DNA of 64,000 bases from [Borrelia] tanukii (GTDB lineage: Bacteria; Spirochaetota; Spirochaetia; Borreliales; Borreliaceae): positions 558,001 through 622,000 of the forward strand of contig NZ_CP124038.1 in the NCBI RefSeq assembly GCF_030436345.1, read 5' to 3'. The notes below the pieces were generated by a model. It made no database searches. It was not told the origin of the DNA and saw only the letters and a list, made by a program, of their open reading frames with translations. Shown piece by piece: positions 1 to 7,903 of this stretch (the first letter of the stretch is position 1; the number at the start of each line of letters is the position of its first letter). Position numbers and translations under genes: made by a program.

Positions 1-2678
1 GGTAGATTTAATGTGTAAGCGGTTTCCATCATATTTTTTAATATTTTTTTTGTTTCATTTTCCTCTTCAATAGGGGATTCAATGAGCATTTCATCGTGCA
101 CCTGCAATAATATTTTTGATTTCATTTTTTTACTTTTAAATTCATTAAATACTTTGATCATTGCAATTTTCATGATATCAGCGGCACTTCCCTGAATTAT
201 GCTATTTATTGCGATTCTTTCTGCGGCAGATCTTTCTAGATAATTATTGCTATTAATTTCTTTTATATATCTTCTGCGTTTTAAAATTGTTTCGCTATAT
301 CCAGAATTTCTTACGAAGTTTATTTGATTTGTTATAAACTCTTTGATCTTTGGATAAGAGTCAAAGTAAGAGTTTATAAATCCTTTTGCTTCTTCTTTTG
401 TAATTCCCAGTTCTTTTGCAAGTCTAAAATCTGACATTCTATAAATTATTCCGAAATTAATAGATTTTGCTATTCTTCTCAAATTGGGAGTAATTTCTTT
501 TTCCTCTATTTTAAAAAGCTTAGAAGCAGTTTCTGCATGAATGTCTTTATTGTTTTCAAATGCTTTAATAAGGACTTCGTCTTGTGATAAATGAGCAAGT
601 ATAGCAAGCTCAATCTGAGAATAATCAGCAGAAATAAAAATATTTCCATTTTCCGGTTTAAATGCTTTTCTTATTTTTCGACCTTTCTCTTCTTTTATTG
701 GTATGTTTTGTAAGTTGGGATTTATGCTGGTGATTCTACCAGTTGCTGTTTTTGTTTGTATGAAGCTTGTATGCAGCCTATTTGTTTTATAGTTTATTAG
801 TTCTATCAAATTATCTGTGTAAGTACTCTTCAATTTTGCAATTTGTCTGTGTTTTATTAGGTTTTCAATTGATTCATGCTGTCCTTTTAGAGATTCAAGC
901 ACTTTTATATCAGTTGAATCTTTTTTCATTTTCTCTGGTAATTTTAGATTTAATTTTTCAAATAAAATTTCATGCATTTGTTTTGGAGAATTTAGATTAA
1001 AATCAATTCCTATGCTTTTTATTATTTCGTTTTCGATTAGTTCTAATTCTTTTCCAAGTTCTTTTCCATATTCTTTTAAATATTCTTTATCAAGGTAAAT
1101 GCCATTTTCTTCCATTTCTATAATTACCTTGTTAAAAGGCATTTCTATTTCGTACATCAACTTATCGAGTCCGTCTTCTTTTAATTTTTCGTTAAATACA
1201 TTAAATAATCTAAATGTAATATCAGCATCTTCAGATGCATAACTTGTTGCCATTTCTAAAGATATATTTGCGAAGTTATCGGTTTTTTGTATTACATCTT
1301 CATATTTAATATTTTTATGCATTAAATATTTTTCTGCAAGAAAATCAAGCGATACTTTTGAGTTTGTGTCAATAAGGTATGCTGCAATCATTGTATCAAA
1401 ATAAGGTGGTATAGGGTTAAATCCATTATTTTTAAGTATTTTATAGTCAAATTTATAATTTTGACCAATTATTTTTAGTTTTGATTCAAATAGATTGTTA
1501 AATTTTTGTATTATATAATGTTTTTCTATGTAAACTTTTCCTTTAGCTTCGATTGGAATATAGTAACCCTCAAATTCTTTAAATGAAATGGAAATCCCAA
1601 TTAATTTTGCTGTGTAGGTGTCAAGCGAAGATGTTTCTGTGTCTATTGATACGTATTTAGCTTTTTTAAGGCTTTCTATTAAATTGTCAAGCTCTTTTTT
1701 TGTTGTTATTGGATGGTATTTAACATTTTCTGTGTCAATTGTATTTAGGGTATCTAAGTTGCTGATAGTAGGTTCTTGCTTAAATAAGCTTTTTTGGTCT
1801 ACATTTTCTTTTTCTTGTTTTAAGATGTCCTTTTTATAAGTTTTTATTAGAGCAATTGCTGAATGTTTTTCAAACAAAGATATTATCTCTTCACTAAAAT
1901 TTTTTAAGGCGAAGTTTTCAATTTCTGGAATTTTTAAATTTTCTTCAAGACTTACAAGATCATAGCTTAAAAAAGCATTTTCTTTTTCTCTGATTAAAAT
2001 TTCTTGATGTTTTTTATTTATTCGCTCTATATTTGAATATATTCCTTTTAATGTTTTAAATTCTCTTAATAAATTTGCTGCTCCTTTTGGTCCAATGCCT
2101 TTTATTCCGGGTATATTGTCAGATCTGTCTCCAACAATAGCTAAATAATCTTTTATTTGAGAGCTATTTATTCCAAATTTTTTTATTACGTATTCATTAT
2201 TCATTTCAATAAAGCTGTTGTTTTCAATTTTAAGTATTTTGATGTGCTCTGACATTGTTTGTAGCAAGTCTTTGTCAGGGGAAATAATGTAAGTTAAATA
2301 GTTGTTTTTTGCAGCTTTTTTCGCAAAACTAGCTAAAAGATCGTCAGCTTCGTAGCCTTCGATCTCAAAGATTGGTATTTTTGCCTTTAAAAGACCTTCT
2401 TTTATCCATCCGATTTGAGGTATTAAATCATTAGGAGGTGCATCTCTTGTTGCTTTGTAGTTTGGATATTTTTGTTTTCTAAAAGTTGGTATTTCTGAGT
2501 CAAATGTAATAATCAAATGTTCAGGATTTTTTTCTTTTATTATGAAAAATAATGTTTTAAAAAAGCCAATAAATGCGTTTACATTTTCTCCTTGCGTGTT
2601 TAAAAGCGGATAATTTTTCATTACGTGATAATTTCTAAATATTATGTTTAATGCGTCAACTAGGTAAAGTTCTTTCAT
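1..2678 (-). CDS. polA: DNA polymerase I (5' part; C-terminus cut by window edge)
   Basis: DNA polymerase I, for Okazaki-fragment maturation and repair. 892 codons are visible; only the extreme C-terminus is missing. The N-terminal 5'-nuclease domain shows GYEADD, SPDKD and a GDRSDNIPGIKGIGPK helix-hairpin-helix. The 3'-5' proofreading domain looks intact: Exo I DTET at about residue 344, Exo II IGQNYKFD near 403, Exo III SEDAD near 481, so unlike some bacterial Pol I enzymes it should proofread. Polymerase motif A (DYSQIEL, about 680), motif B (RRIAKSINFGIIY, about 736) and motif C (QVHDEM, about 861) are all present. The start ATG overlaps the TGA of the upstream coiled-coil gene as ATGA, so translation is probably coupled to the cheY1-fliS operon. 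Identity is certain from the motifs. Confidence 0.97.
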   Translation of the reverse strand, partial: MKELYLVDALNIIFRNYHVMKNYPLLNTQGENVNAFIGFFKTLFFIIKEKNPEHLIITFDSEIPTFRKQKYPNYKATRDAPPNDLIPQIGWIKEGLLKAKIPIFEIEGYEADDLLASFAKKAAKNNYLTYIISPDKDLLQTMSEHIKILKIENNSFIEMNNEYVIKKFGINSSQIKDYLAIVGDRSDNIPGIKGIGPKGAANLLREFKTLKGIYSNIERINKKHQEILIREKENAFLSYDLVSLEENLKIPEIENFALKNFSEEIISLFEKHSAIALIKTYKKDILKQEKENVDQKSLFKQEPTISNLDTLNTIDTENVKYHPITTKKELDNLIESLKKAKYVSIDTETSSLDTYTAKLIGISISFKEFEGYYIPIEAKGKVYIEKHYIIQKFNNLFESKLKIIGQNYKFDYKILKNNGFNPIPPYFDTMIAAYLIDTNSKVSLDFLAEKYLMHKNIKYEDVIQKTDNFANISLEMATSYASEDADITFRLFNVFNEKLKEDGLDKLMYEIEMPFNKVIIEMEENGIYLDKEYLKEYGKELGKELELIENEIIKSIGIDFNLNSPKQMHEILFEKLNLKLPEKMKKDSTDIKVLESLKGQHESIENLIKHRQIAKLKSTYTDNLIELINYKTNRLHTSFIQTKTATGRITSINPNLQNIPIKEEKGRKIRKAFKPENGNIFISADYSQIELAILAHLSQDEVLIKAFENNKDIHAETASKLFKIEEKEITPNLRRIAKSINFGIIYRMSDFRLAKELGITKEEAKGFINSYFDSYPKIKEFITNQINFVRNSGYSETILKRRRYIKEINSNNYLERSAAERIAINSIIQGSAADIMKIAMIKVFNEFKSKKMKSKILLQVHDEMLIESPIEEENETKKILKNMMETAYTLNL

Positions 2679-3076
2679 ATTTTAATATCTAACATTATAG
2701 GCGAATTGCTTACTGTAATACGGTTTTGATGTTTTTTGATTTTTGGGATTTTTCTTTTTGCATTTACAATTTGTTGTAATATTTTAGAACAAATTTGATA
2801 TTTAATATATATTTCTTCTTTTAGTAAGTTAATTTCTTTAATCAAATAGTCGAAATTGTCCAATTTTTGGTTTTTAGATTTCAACCATGCATTTATTGTT
2901 TTATAATAGTTTGTTATTGATTCTAATATTAAATCTTTTTTAGGATTGGTTATGTTTAATATTCCTATTTCTTCTCTTTGCAGTTCATTACTTTCTATTG
3001 TTAATATTAACTTTAATTCTTTTAATTCTAATAATAAATTGCTAAAATATTTTTTTAAAATTTCATTAGCTGACAA
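2675..3076 (-). CDS. Small coiled-coil protein, possible flagellar export chaperone (BB0549 homologue)
   Basis: 133 residues, almost wholly helical and charged, with no signal peptide or membrane segment; I do not recognise a family. It starts with TTG (AGGA seven bases upstream). Its start lies 11 bases inside the end of fliS, and its stop overlaps the polA ATG. In many bacteria fliS is followed by a small helical export chaperone (FliT), and size, helicity and position here fit a FliT/FlgN-like role; that is inference, as no diagnostic residues are visible. The ORF is supported by the tight overlaps on both sides. Confidence 0.8.
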   Translation of the reverse strand: MSANEILKKYFSNLLLELKELKLILTIESNELQREEIGILNITNPKKDLILESITNYYKTINAWLKSKNQKLDNFDYLIKEINLLKEEIYIKYQICSKILQQIVNAKRKIPKIKKHQNRITVSNSPIMLDIKI

Positions 3077-3482
3077 TATTGATTCCTAATTTATTTTGAG
3101 TAACATTATTTTCTTTTTTTAGCTGCTTCCAGGTAAAGCTTAATATTTGCAATTGTTTTATAACATTGTCAATTTTGTGTATTTCTTTTTTTAAAAGAAC
3201 ATTTTCGAGCTCTTTATTTAAAAATGAGTATATTGAGAGCAAATTTGTAGAGATGTTTCCACCTTGTTCAAAATTTAAGGTTGACATTAATTCAGTAATG
3301 ATTTCTTGTGCATGAAAGATTTTTTCATTAGCTTTAATTCTATTTTGCCAATTTTCATCTTGTATAAGTTCTTTGGCAACTTTTAAATCCTGTATTGCTT
3401 TGTCATAAAGCATTATCAATATTGAGAGGGGGTTTGATGTGTTTATTTGCGTTTGTTTATATATTTTTTCTTTTGCTATCAA
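3066..3482 (-). CDS. fliS: Flagellin export chaperone FliS
   Basis: FliS binds the C-terminal helix of newly made flagellin and prevents early polymerisation before export. The 138-residue sequence has the family pattern: an N-terminal Y-Q-T-Q segment, SILIMLYDKAIQDL near residues 20-33, a central glutamate-rich helix, NLLSIYSFLNKELENVLL and a final W-K-Q-L. The start is TTG at 3482 with GAGGG six bases upstream; the gene begins 10 bases after cheY1 ends and overlaps the next gene by 11 bases. Its placement with a CheY fits a motility operon, although polA follows directly. Confidence 0.92.
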   Translation of the reverse strand: MIAKEKIYKQTQINTSNPLSILIMLYDKAIQDLKVAKELIQDENWQNRIKANEKIFHAQEIITELMSTLNFEQGGNISTNLLSIYSFLNKELENVLLKKEIHKIDNVIKQLQILSFTWKQLKKENNVTQNKLGINIVS

Positions 3483-3492
3483 AATTTTCCCT

Positions 3493-3873
3493 CTAATCCA
3501 AAAGTTTAATTTGTTCTATTATTTGGTCTTGTTTAAAAGGCTTTGTAATGTATCCTCTAGCTCCAAGAGATAAAGCTTTTTGTATTAATTCTTGCTTTCC
3601 AATAGCTGTAACCATTAATATATTAAGCTTTTTAGTCAATTTCTTATTAATTTCATGCATCCTCTCAAGAGCTGTAATTCCATCCATTCCCATCATTGTT
3701 ATATCGAGTGTTATTAAATCAATATTGTTTTGCTTCTCAAATTCTTTAACAGCTTGAATTCCATCTTCGGCTTCTAAAAATTCTTTAAATCCCAATTGCT
3801 TTAAGATTTTTATTAAGTTTTTTCTCATAAAAAGTGAGTCATCAGCTATTAAAGCTTTTTTGCCTTCTTCCAA
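3493..3873 (-). CDS. cheY1: Chemotaxis response regulator CheY1
   Basis: Single-domain receiver of 126 residues. All phosphorylation residues are present: acidic pair Asp11-Asp12, phospho-acceptor Asp57 (LITLDITM), Thr89 and Lys111 (YITKPF). There is no output domain, so it should act by binding a partner such as the flagellar switch. The start codon is TTG at 3873, supported by AAGGAG seven bases upstream; no ATG in this frame fits. It heads the operon cheY1-fliS-coiled coil-polA. A second CheY (25375-25749) lies in the cheA1 operon, so the two probably serve different kinases or steps. Confidence 0.95.
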   Translation of the reverse strand: MEEGKKALIADDSLFMRKNLIKILKQLGFKEFLEAEDGIQAVKEFEKQNNIDLITLDITMMGMDGITALERMHEINKKLTKKLNILMVTAIGKQELIQKALSLGARGYITKPFKQDQIIEQIKLLD

Positions 3874-4121
3874 ACAAGTGCTCCTTTACTCATTCTAACA
3901 TATTAAAATATCTTTAACGACAATTAAAGTATAATTCACATTTTTTATAATTTTGTCTTTTTATTGATATTTTTATTTAAAGATTATTTTAGTTTAAACA
4001 TAGGTAAAAATAATATATATTTTTTGGTGTTCTTTTATAATTTGTATAATAAAAAAGTAAGCTTTTCTTTTAAATTTAGATTATTTGATAAAATAATAAA
4101 GAATATGTTAAATTTTACCCT
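3874..4121. promoter_or_regulatory. Divergent intergenic region between cheY1 and ligA
   Basis: About 250 bases separate these divergent genes and should hold both promoters. The sequence is extremely AT-rich. For ligA, TTGATA at 4085-4090 with TTAAAT at 4108-4113 (17-base spacer) is a possible sigma70 promoter; it would start transcription almost at the ATG. I cannot pick a single convincing promoter for cheY1. No ORF, tRNA or repeat is visible. Confidence 0.45.
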
Positions 4122-6104
4122 ATGAGCAGCAAAGTACAGCAAGAAATTGCAGACCTGAAGAAGTTAATCAGAAAGTGGGATAAAGAGTACTATGTTGATT
4201 CTTTGCCTAGTGTTGAAGATTTTATATATGATAAGCATATTTTAAGGCTTCAAGAGTTAGAAAGTAAGTATCCCGAATACAAAACTTTAGATTCTCCCAC
4301 TCTTAAATTTGGTAGTGATCTTTTGAATGACTTTAAAGAGGTTGAACATTCTGTTCCTATATTAAGTCTTGATAAGGTTTATGATCTTAATTTGCTAAAA
4401 ACATGGATAGATAAGATTGATTTTAACGATTCTTTTAATATTTCTGTTGAGCCAAAGATTGATGGATGTTCTATTGTTCTTTATTATAAAGATGGCATTC
4501 TTGAAAAAGCTCTTACTAGGGGTAATGGAAAATTTGGTAATGACGTTACTAAGAATGTTAGAACTATTAGGCATATTCCTTTATTTATTGATGAAAAGGT
4601 TGATTTAGTATTAAGGGGAGAAGTTTATATTACTAAAGAAAATTTTTTTAAAATAAATAAATCTTTGGAAAAGCCTTACACTAATTCTAGAAATTTAGCT
4701 TCGGGAATACTTAGAAGGGTTGATAGCAGAGAAGTTGCTAATTTTCCTTTAAATATTTTCATTTATGATTTTTTGAATGCTGGGTTGGGGTTTAAGACTA
4801 ATAATTTAGCTACTGCAAGACTTAAAAAATTGGGTTTTAAGGTTAATCCTTTGATTAGGTTTTTTGATCAAAAAAGTTCAATCGAAGAAGTTTTAAGTTA
4901 TATAGCAGATATAACAAAAAAAAGAAATTCTTTTGAGTATGAAATAGATGGAGTTGTTCTTAAGGTCAGCGATTTTGCGCTAAGAGAAAGATTGGGGTAT
5001 ACTTCACATCATCCTAAATGGGCAATGGCTTACAAATTTGAAGCGCTTTCAGGTTTTAGTAAGGTAAATAGTATTGTTGTTCAGGTTGGGCGTAGTGGTA
5101 AAATTACTCCGGTTGCTAATATTGATAAAGTTTTTGTTTCAGGAGCTTTTATTACTAATGCAACATTGCACAATCAAGATTATATAATGTCAATTGATTT
5201 AAATGTTGGTGATGTTGTTAAAGTTTCAAGAAGGGGAGATGTAATTCCTGCTGTTGAAATGGTGATAAATAAATTTTCAACAGGATTTTTTAAGATTCCT
5301 GAGAATTGTCCAGCTTGCAAAACGGTTGTAGTAAAAGAAGGAGCGCATTTTTTTTGTACAAATAATAATTGTCCTTCAGTAGCAGTTGAGAGAATCAAAT
5401 ATTTTTGCAGTAAAAATTGTATGGATATTGAAGGATTTTCTGATAAGATTATTTCTTTTCTTTTTGAGAATAAATTTATTTCTTCAGAAATTGATCTTTA
5501 TACATTTGATTTTTATAAACTTCTTAAATTTAAAGGGTTTAAAGGTAGAAGGATAAATAATTTGATAAATTCAATTGAAGCTAGCAAAAAAAAACCATTT
5601 AGTAAATTGCTTCTTAGCATGGGAATTAAAGAGTTAGGGGAAAACACAATAAGGTTATTATTTCTTAATAATTTAAATTCATTTTCAAAACTTTTTAGGC
5701 TTTGTCAAGATAAGGATTTTGCTTTTTTAACATTGTTGAAAATTAAAGGCATCGGAGAAAAAATTGCTTTTAATATTATTGAAGCTTTTAATGATTCAAT
5801 AATGATTAATAAGTTTAAATTTTTTGAAAATTTGGAATTTAAAATGGAAGAGTGTATTGTGATTGATGATGAAAGCAATTTATTAGCTGGTAAAAAGTTT
5901 TGCATTACTGGAGCTTTTAATGGTTATTCTAGGTCCATTATTATTGATAAGTTAAAAAATAAAGGATCAATTTTTAAAGCTTGTGTGACTAAGGATTTAG
6001 ATTTTCTTGTTGTAGGAGAAAAAGCTGGGTCAAAACTTGAAAAAGCTTCGAATTTGAACATAAAAATTATGTCTTTTGAGGACATTAAGAATTACTTAGA
6101 TTAA
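4122..6104 (+). CDS. ligA: NAD-dependent DNA ligase
   Basis: Seals nicks in DNA using NAD; essential for replication. 660 residues, normal for LigA. Domains in order: Ia (conserved YY at 23-24), adenylation domain with the KIDG nucleotidyl-lysine motif at Lys112, OB fold, four-cysteine zinc finger (Cys396, 399, 412, 417), helix-hairpin-helix repeats (around IKGIGEKIA) and a C-terminal BRCT domain from about residue 588. There is no Shine-Dalgarno sequence before the ATG, unlike most genes here, and a possible -10 lies just upstream, so the mRNA may have little or no leader. Convergent with the next gene. Confidence 0.97.
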   Translation: MSSKVQQEIADLKKLIRKWDKEYYVDSLPSVEDFIYDKHILRLQELESKYPEYKTLDSPTLKFGSDLLNDFKEVEHSVPILSLDKVYDLNLLKTWIDKIDFNDSFNISVEPKIDGCSIVLYYKDGILEKALTRGNGKFGNDVTKNVRTIRHIPLFIDEKVDLVLRGEVYITKENFFKINKSLEKPYTNSRNLASGILRRVDSREVANFPLNIFIYDFLNAGLGFKTNNLATARLKKLGFKVNPLIRFFDQKSSIEEVLSYIADITKKRNSFEYEIDGVVLKVSDFALRERLGYTSHHPKWAMAYKFEALSGFSKVNSIVVQVGRSGKITPVANIDKVFVSGAFITNATLHNQDYIMSIDLNVGDVVKVSRRGDVIPAVEMVINKFSTGFFKIPENCPACKTVVVKEGAHFFCTNNNCPSVAVERIKYFCSKNCMDIEGFSDKIISFLFENKFISSEIDLYTFDFYKLLKFKGFKGRRINNLINSIEASKKKPFSKLLLSMGIKELGENTIRLLFLNNLNSFSKLFRLCQDKDFAFLTLLKIKGIGEKIAFNIIEAFNDSIMINKFKFFENLEFKMEECIVIDDESNLLAGKKFCITGAFNGYSRSIIIDKLKNKGSIFKACVTKDLDFLVVGEKAGSKLEKASNLNIKIMSFEDIKNYLD

Positions 6105-6127
6105 TTAGATTTAAGAGAGTTTAATTT

Positions 6128-7636
6128 TTATTTAATTATTTTTATTTGCTTAAATTCAGGCTTTAGACTTTTATACATAATCCCTAGTTCGTGGATATTT
6201 TTGACTTCTATTAAGTTTCTAAAAAATTCTTCTTTATTTTTTAGAGTAGGGTTAATAAAATATTTTTCGAATTTATATTTTGAGATTATTTCATGATTTT
6301 TTAAAGCCCCATTTAAATTATTGGTTGGATCTATTTCAATGTAGTATGTGTTTTCTTTTTTAAATGCAAATTGATCCCCTTTTTCTTTAAATTTATAGTT
6401 ATTAAGGTATATGTCAGGGTAGATTTGAAAATCTGCTGTTTTGATCATAGTTGTTTTGGGGGTGCTTTTAGTATTTTCTTCTAAATCTTGGTTTTCATTT
6501 TTTTCTGTGGGCCTAGTAGTAGGCTTCAAATATTTATTTTCTAATTCGTTATTTTCTTCTAAGCCATCATTTTTGTTTGTAATGACTGGAGGAACGAAAG
6601 TTTCTTCGTTAAATAATTTTTGAGAAATTTCTTTTTTTTTAAAATTATTTAATTCTTTTTGAAGTTTTAAAATAGTCTCTTCATTTTCCTTTATTTTATC
6701 TTCTAGCTCTTTGAGTTTGTGTTTATCAGTTCTTATTTTTTTTTGATTTTCTTTGTTTATTGCTTCATTTGTGCTAATTTTTTTTCTCAGGTCATTGATT
6801 ATTTTCCCTATTGAAGATAAGTTTTCTTCAATTTCTTCTAAGTTTTTATTTGAGTCATCTTTTTTTTTAAAATTTCTTAATTCTCTTTGCAAGTCCAAAA
6901 TAGTATTTTCATTATCATTAATTCTGTCTTCAAGTTCATCAAATTTTTTTTCATTAATAGCAAAATATTTTTCGTTCTCATGAAGGGTTTCTTTTAGATT
7001 GTTTATTATTCTTTCATTAGAAGGATGGTTGTCTTCATTTATTTCTTCAATTTCATCATTATATTCATAATTTTCTTCAAAATCATCAGCATCATCTTCT
7101 TCTTCAATGTTTTCGATATTTATTTTTTCATAATTTTCATCTTCTTTAGGTCTGAGTTTTTCGTTAAGGAGCTTTTTTATTTCTAATATTTCGTTTTTTA
7201 ATTTATTGGTTAAAATTTCATATTTTTTTGCTTTTCGTTCAATTGATTCTATTTTTTCTTTTTCATTTGCTGATACTTTTTGATTTTTGTTTTTTAAAAG
7301 CTTTTCTATGTTTTTAATTTTATTTTCATAATTTTCAATTACAGATTTTAGATCATTTTCATCCATTCTTTTTTTAAACAGTTTTTTGTCTCTTATATTT
7401 TCTGGCAACTTTAGATCTTTACCTTTTTTGGGGTCTTTATAAGAAACTATGTTTTTGTTTAAATGTTTTGGGGTATTTATTTGATCGTTTTTATTCCCAG
7501 TATCTTTGAATTCTTCACTTAAGTCTTCAAAGGGAATTTCAATACTAGAGTAGCTTATTGTATTATTAGCTCCAAACAATAATATACATGAAAGTATTAT
7601 AAAATATTTAAAGCTTAGATTTTTTGTTTTATTCAT
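6128..7636 (-). CDS. Exported coiled-coil protein with internal duplication (BB0553 homologue)
   Basis: Unknown function. The reading frame is open to 7744, but I choose ATG at 7636 because AAGGA sits just upstream and an N-terminal signal sequence follows (K-rich start, then a hydrophobic stretch to about residue 25). That gives 502 residues. Most of the protein is charged coiled coil, with a very acidic patch (EEEDDADDFEEN) in the middle and two homologous helical blocks (see the repeat entries). A globular, non-coiled C-terminal part of about 120 residues follows. A cysteine in the signal region (ILSC) could be a lipobox, but it lies inside the hydrophobic core, so lipidation is doubtful. 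Likely periplasmic or surface-associated. Confidence 0.85.
   Translation of the reverse strand: MNKTKNLSFKYFIILSCILLFGANNTISYSSIEIPFEDLSEEFKDTGNKNDQINTPKHLNKNIVSYKDPKKGKDLKLPENIRDKKLFKKRMDENDLKSVIENYENKIKNIEKLLKNKNQKVSANEKEKIESIERKAKKYEILTNKLKNEILEIKKLLNEKLRPKEDENYEKINIENIEEEDDADDFEENYEYNDEIEEINEDNHPSNERIINNLKETLHENEKYFAINEKKFDELEDRINDNENTILDLQRELRNFKKKDDSNKNLEEIEENLSSIGKIINDLRKKISTNEAINKENQKKIRTDKHKLKELEDKIKENEETILKLQKELNNFKKKEISQKLFNEETFVPPVITNKNDGLEENNELENKYLKPTTRPTEKNENQDLEENTKSTPKTTMIKTADFQIYPDIYLNNYKFKEKGDQFAFKKENTYYIEIDPTNNLNGALKNHEIISKYKFEKYFINPTLKNKEEFFRNLIEVKNIHELGIMYKSLKPEFKQIKIIK
6633..6720 (-). repeat. Internal coiled-coil repeat, copy 2 of 2 in the exported coiled-coil protein
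   Basis: Encodes LEDKIKENEETILKLQKEL followed by NNFKKKE. It is nearly the same as the copy at about 6872-6960 (LEDRINDNENTILDLQREL, then RNFKKKD). The DNA is also similar, which suggests an in-gene duplication of about 240 bases. Boundaries are approximate. Confidence 0.7.
6872..6960 (-). repeat. Internal coiled-coil repeat, copy 1 of 2 in the exported coiled-coil protein
   Basis: The partner of the copy at about 6633-6720. Both have the pattern LEDxIxxNExTILxLQxELxNFKKK, and the spacing between them is about 80 residues. Boundaries are approximate. Confidence 0.7.
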
Positions 7637-7903
7637 AAAGTCCTTGTTTTTATTTAGAAAACATCTATAATTTATAATGTTAGCATAGTTTGTCCATTTA
7701 TCAAAAGCGATAAAAATCAACGAAGATGCTATTTTTATTGACAAGTGGATACTAATTTCAAATTAGTTTTAAGTGAATTTCTTATTAGGTTGCTTTAAAA
7801 TTGTTACGTATGTTGGCAAGGTCAGCTGTTTTTGAAGTTTTATTTTCCAATCCTTTTTATTTATGTAATGATAGGTTCTTGCTGATTTAATTTTTTTGTT
7901 TAG

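Noticed and set aside
767..1000. Plus-strand ORF inside polA (also 1618-1839)
   Set aside because: It lies opposite the intact polA frame with conserved polymerase motifs, has no ribosome binding site and has phenylalanine/leucine-rich composition from AT-rich antisense DNA.
7570..7600. Lipoprotein signal (ILSC) in the coiled-coil protein
   Set aside because: The cysteine is within the hydrophobic core rather than after it, and is followed by more hydrophobic residues; not a convincing lipobox.
7637..7744. Upstream start of the exported coiled-coil protein
   Set aside because: No ribosome site; the internal ATG at 7636 has AAGGA and begins a signal peptide.
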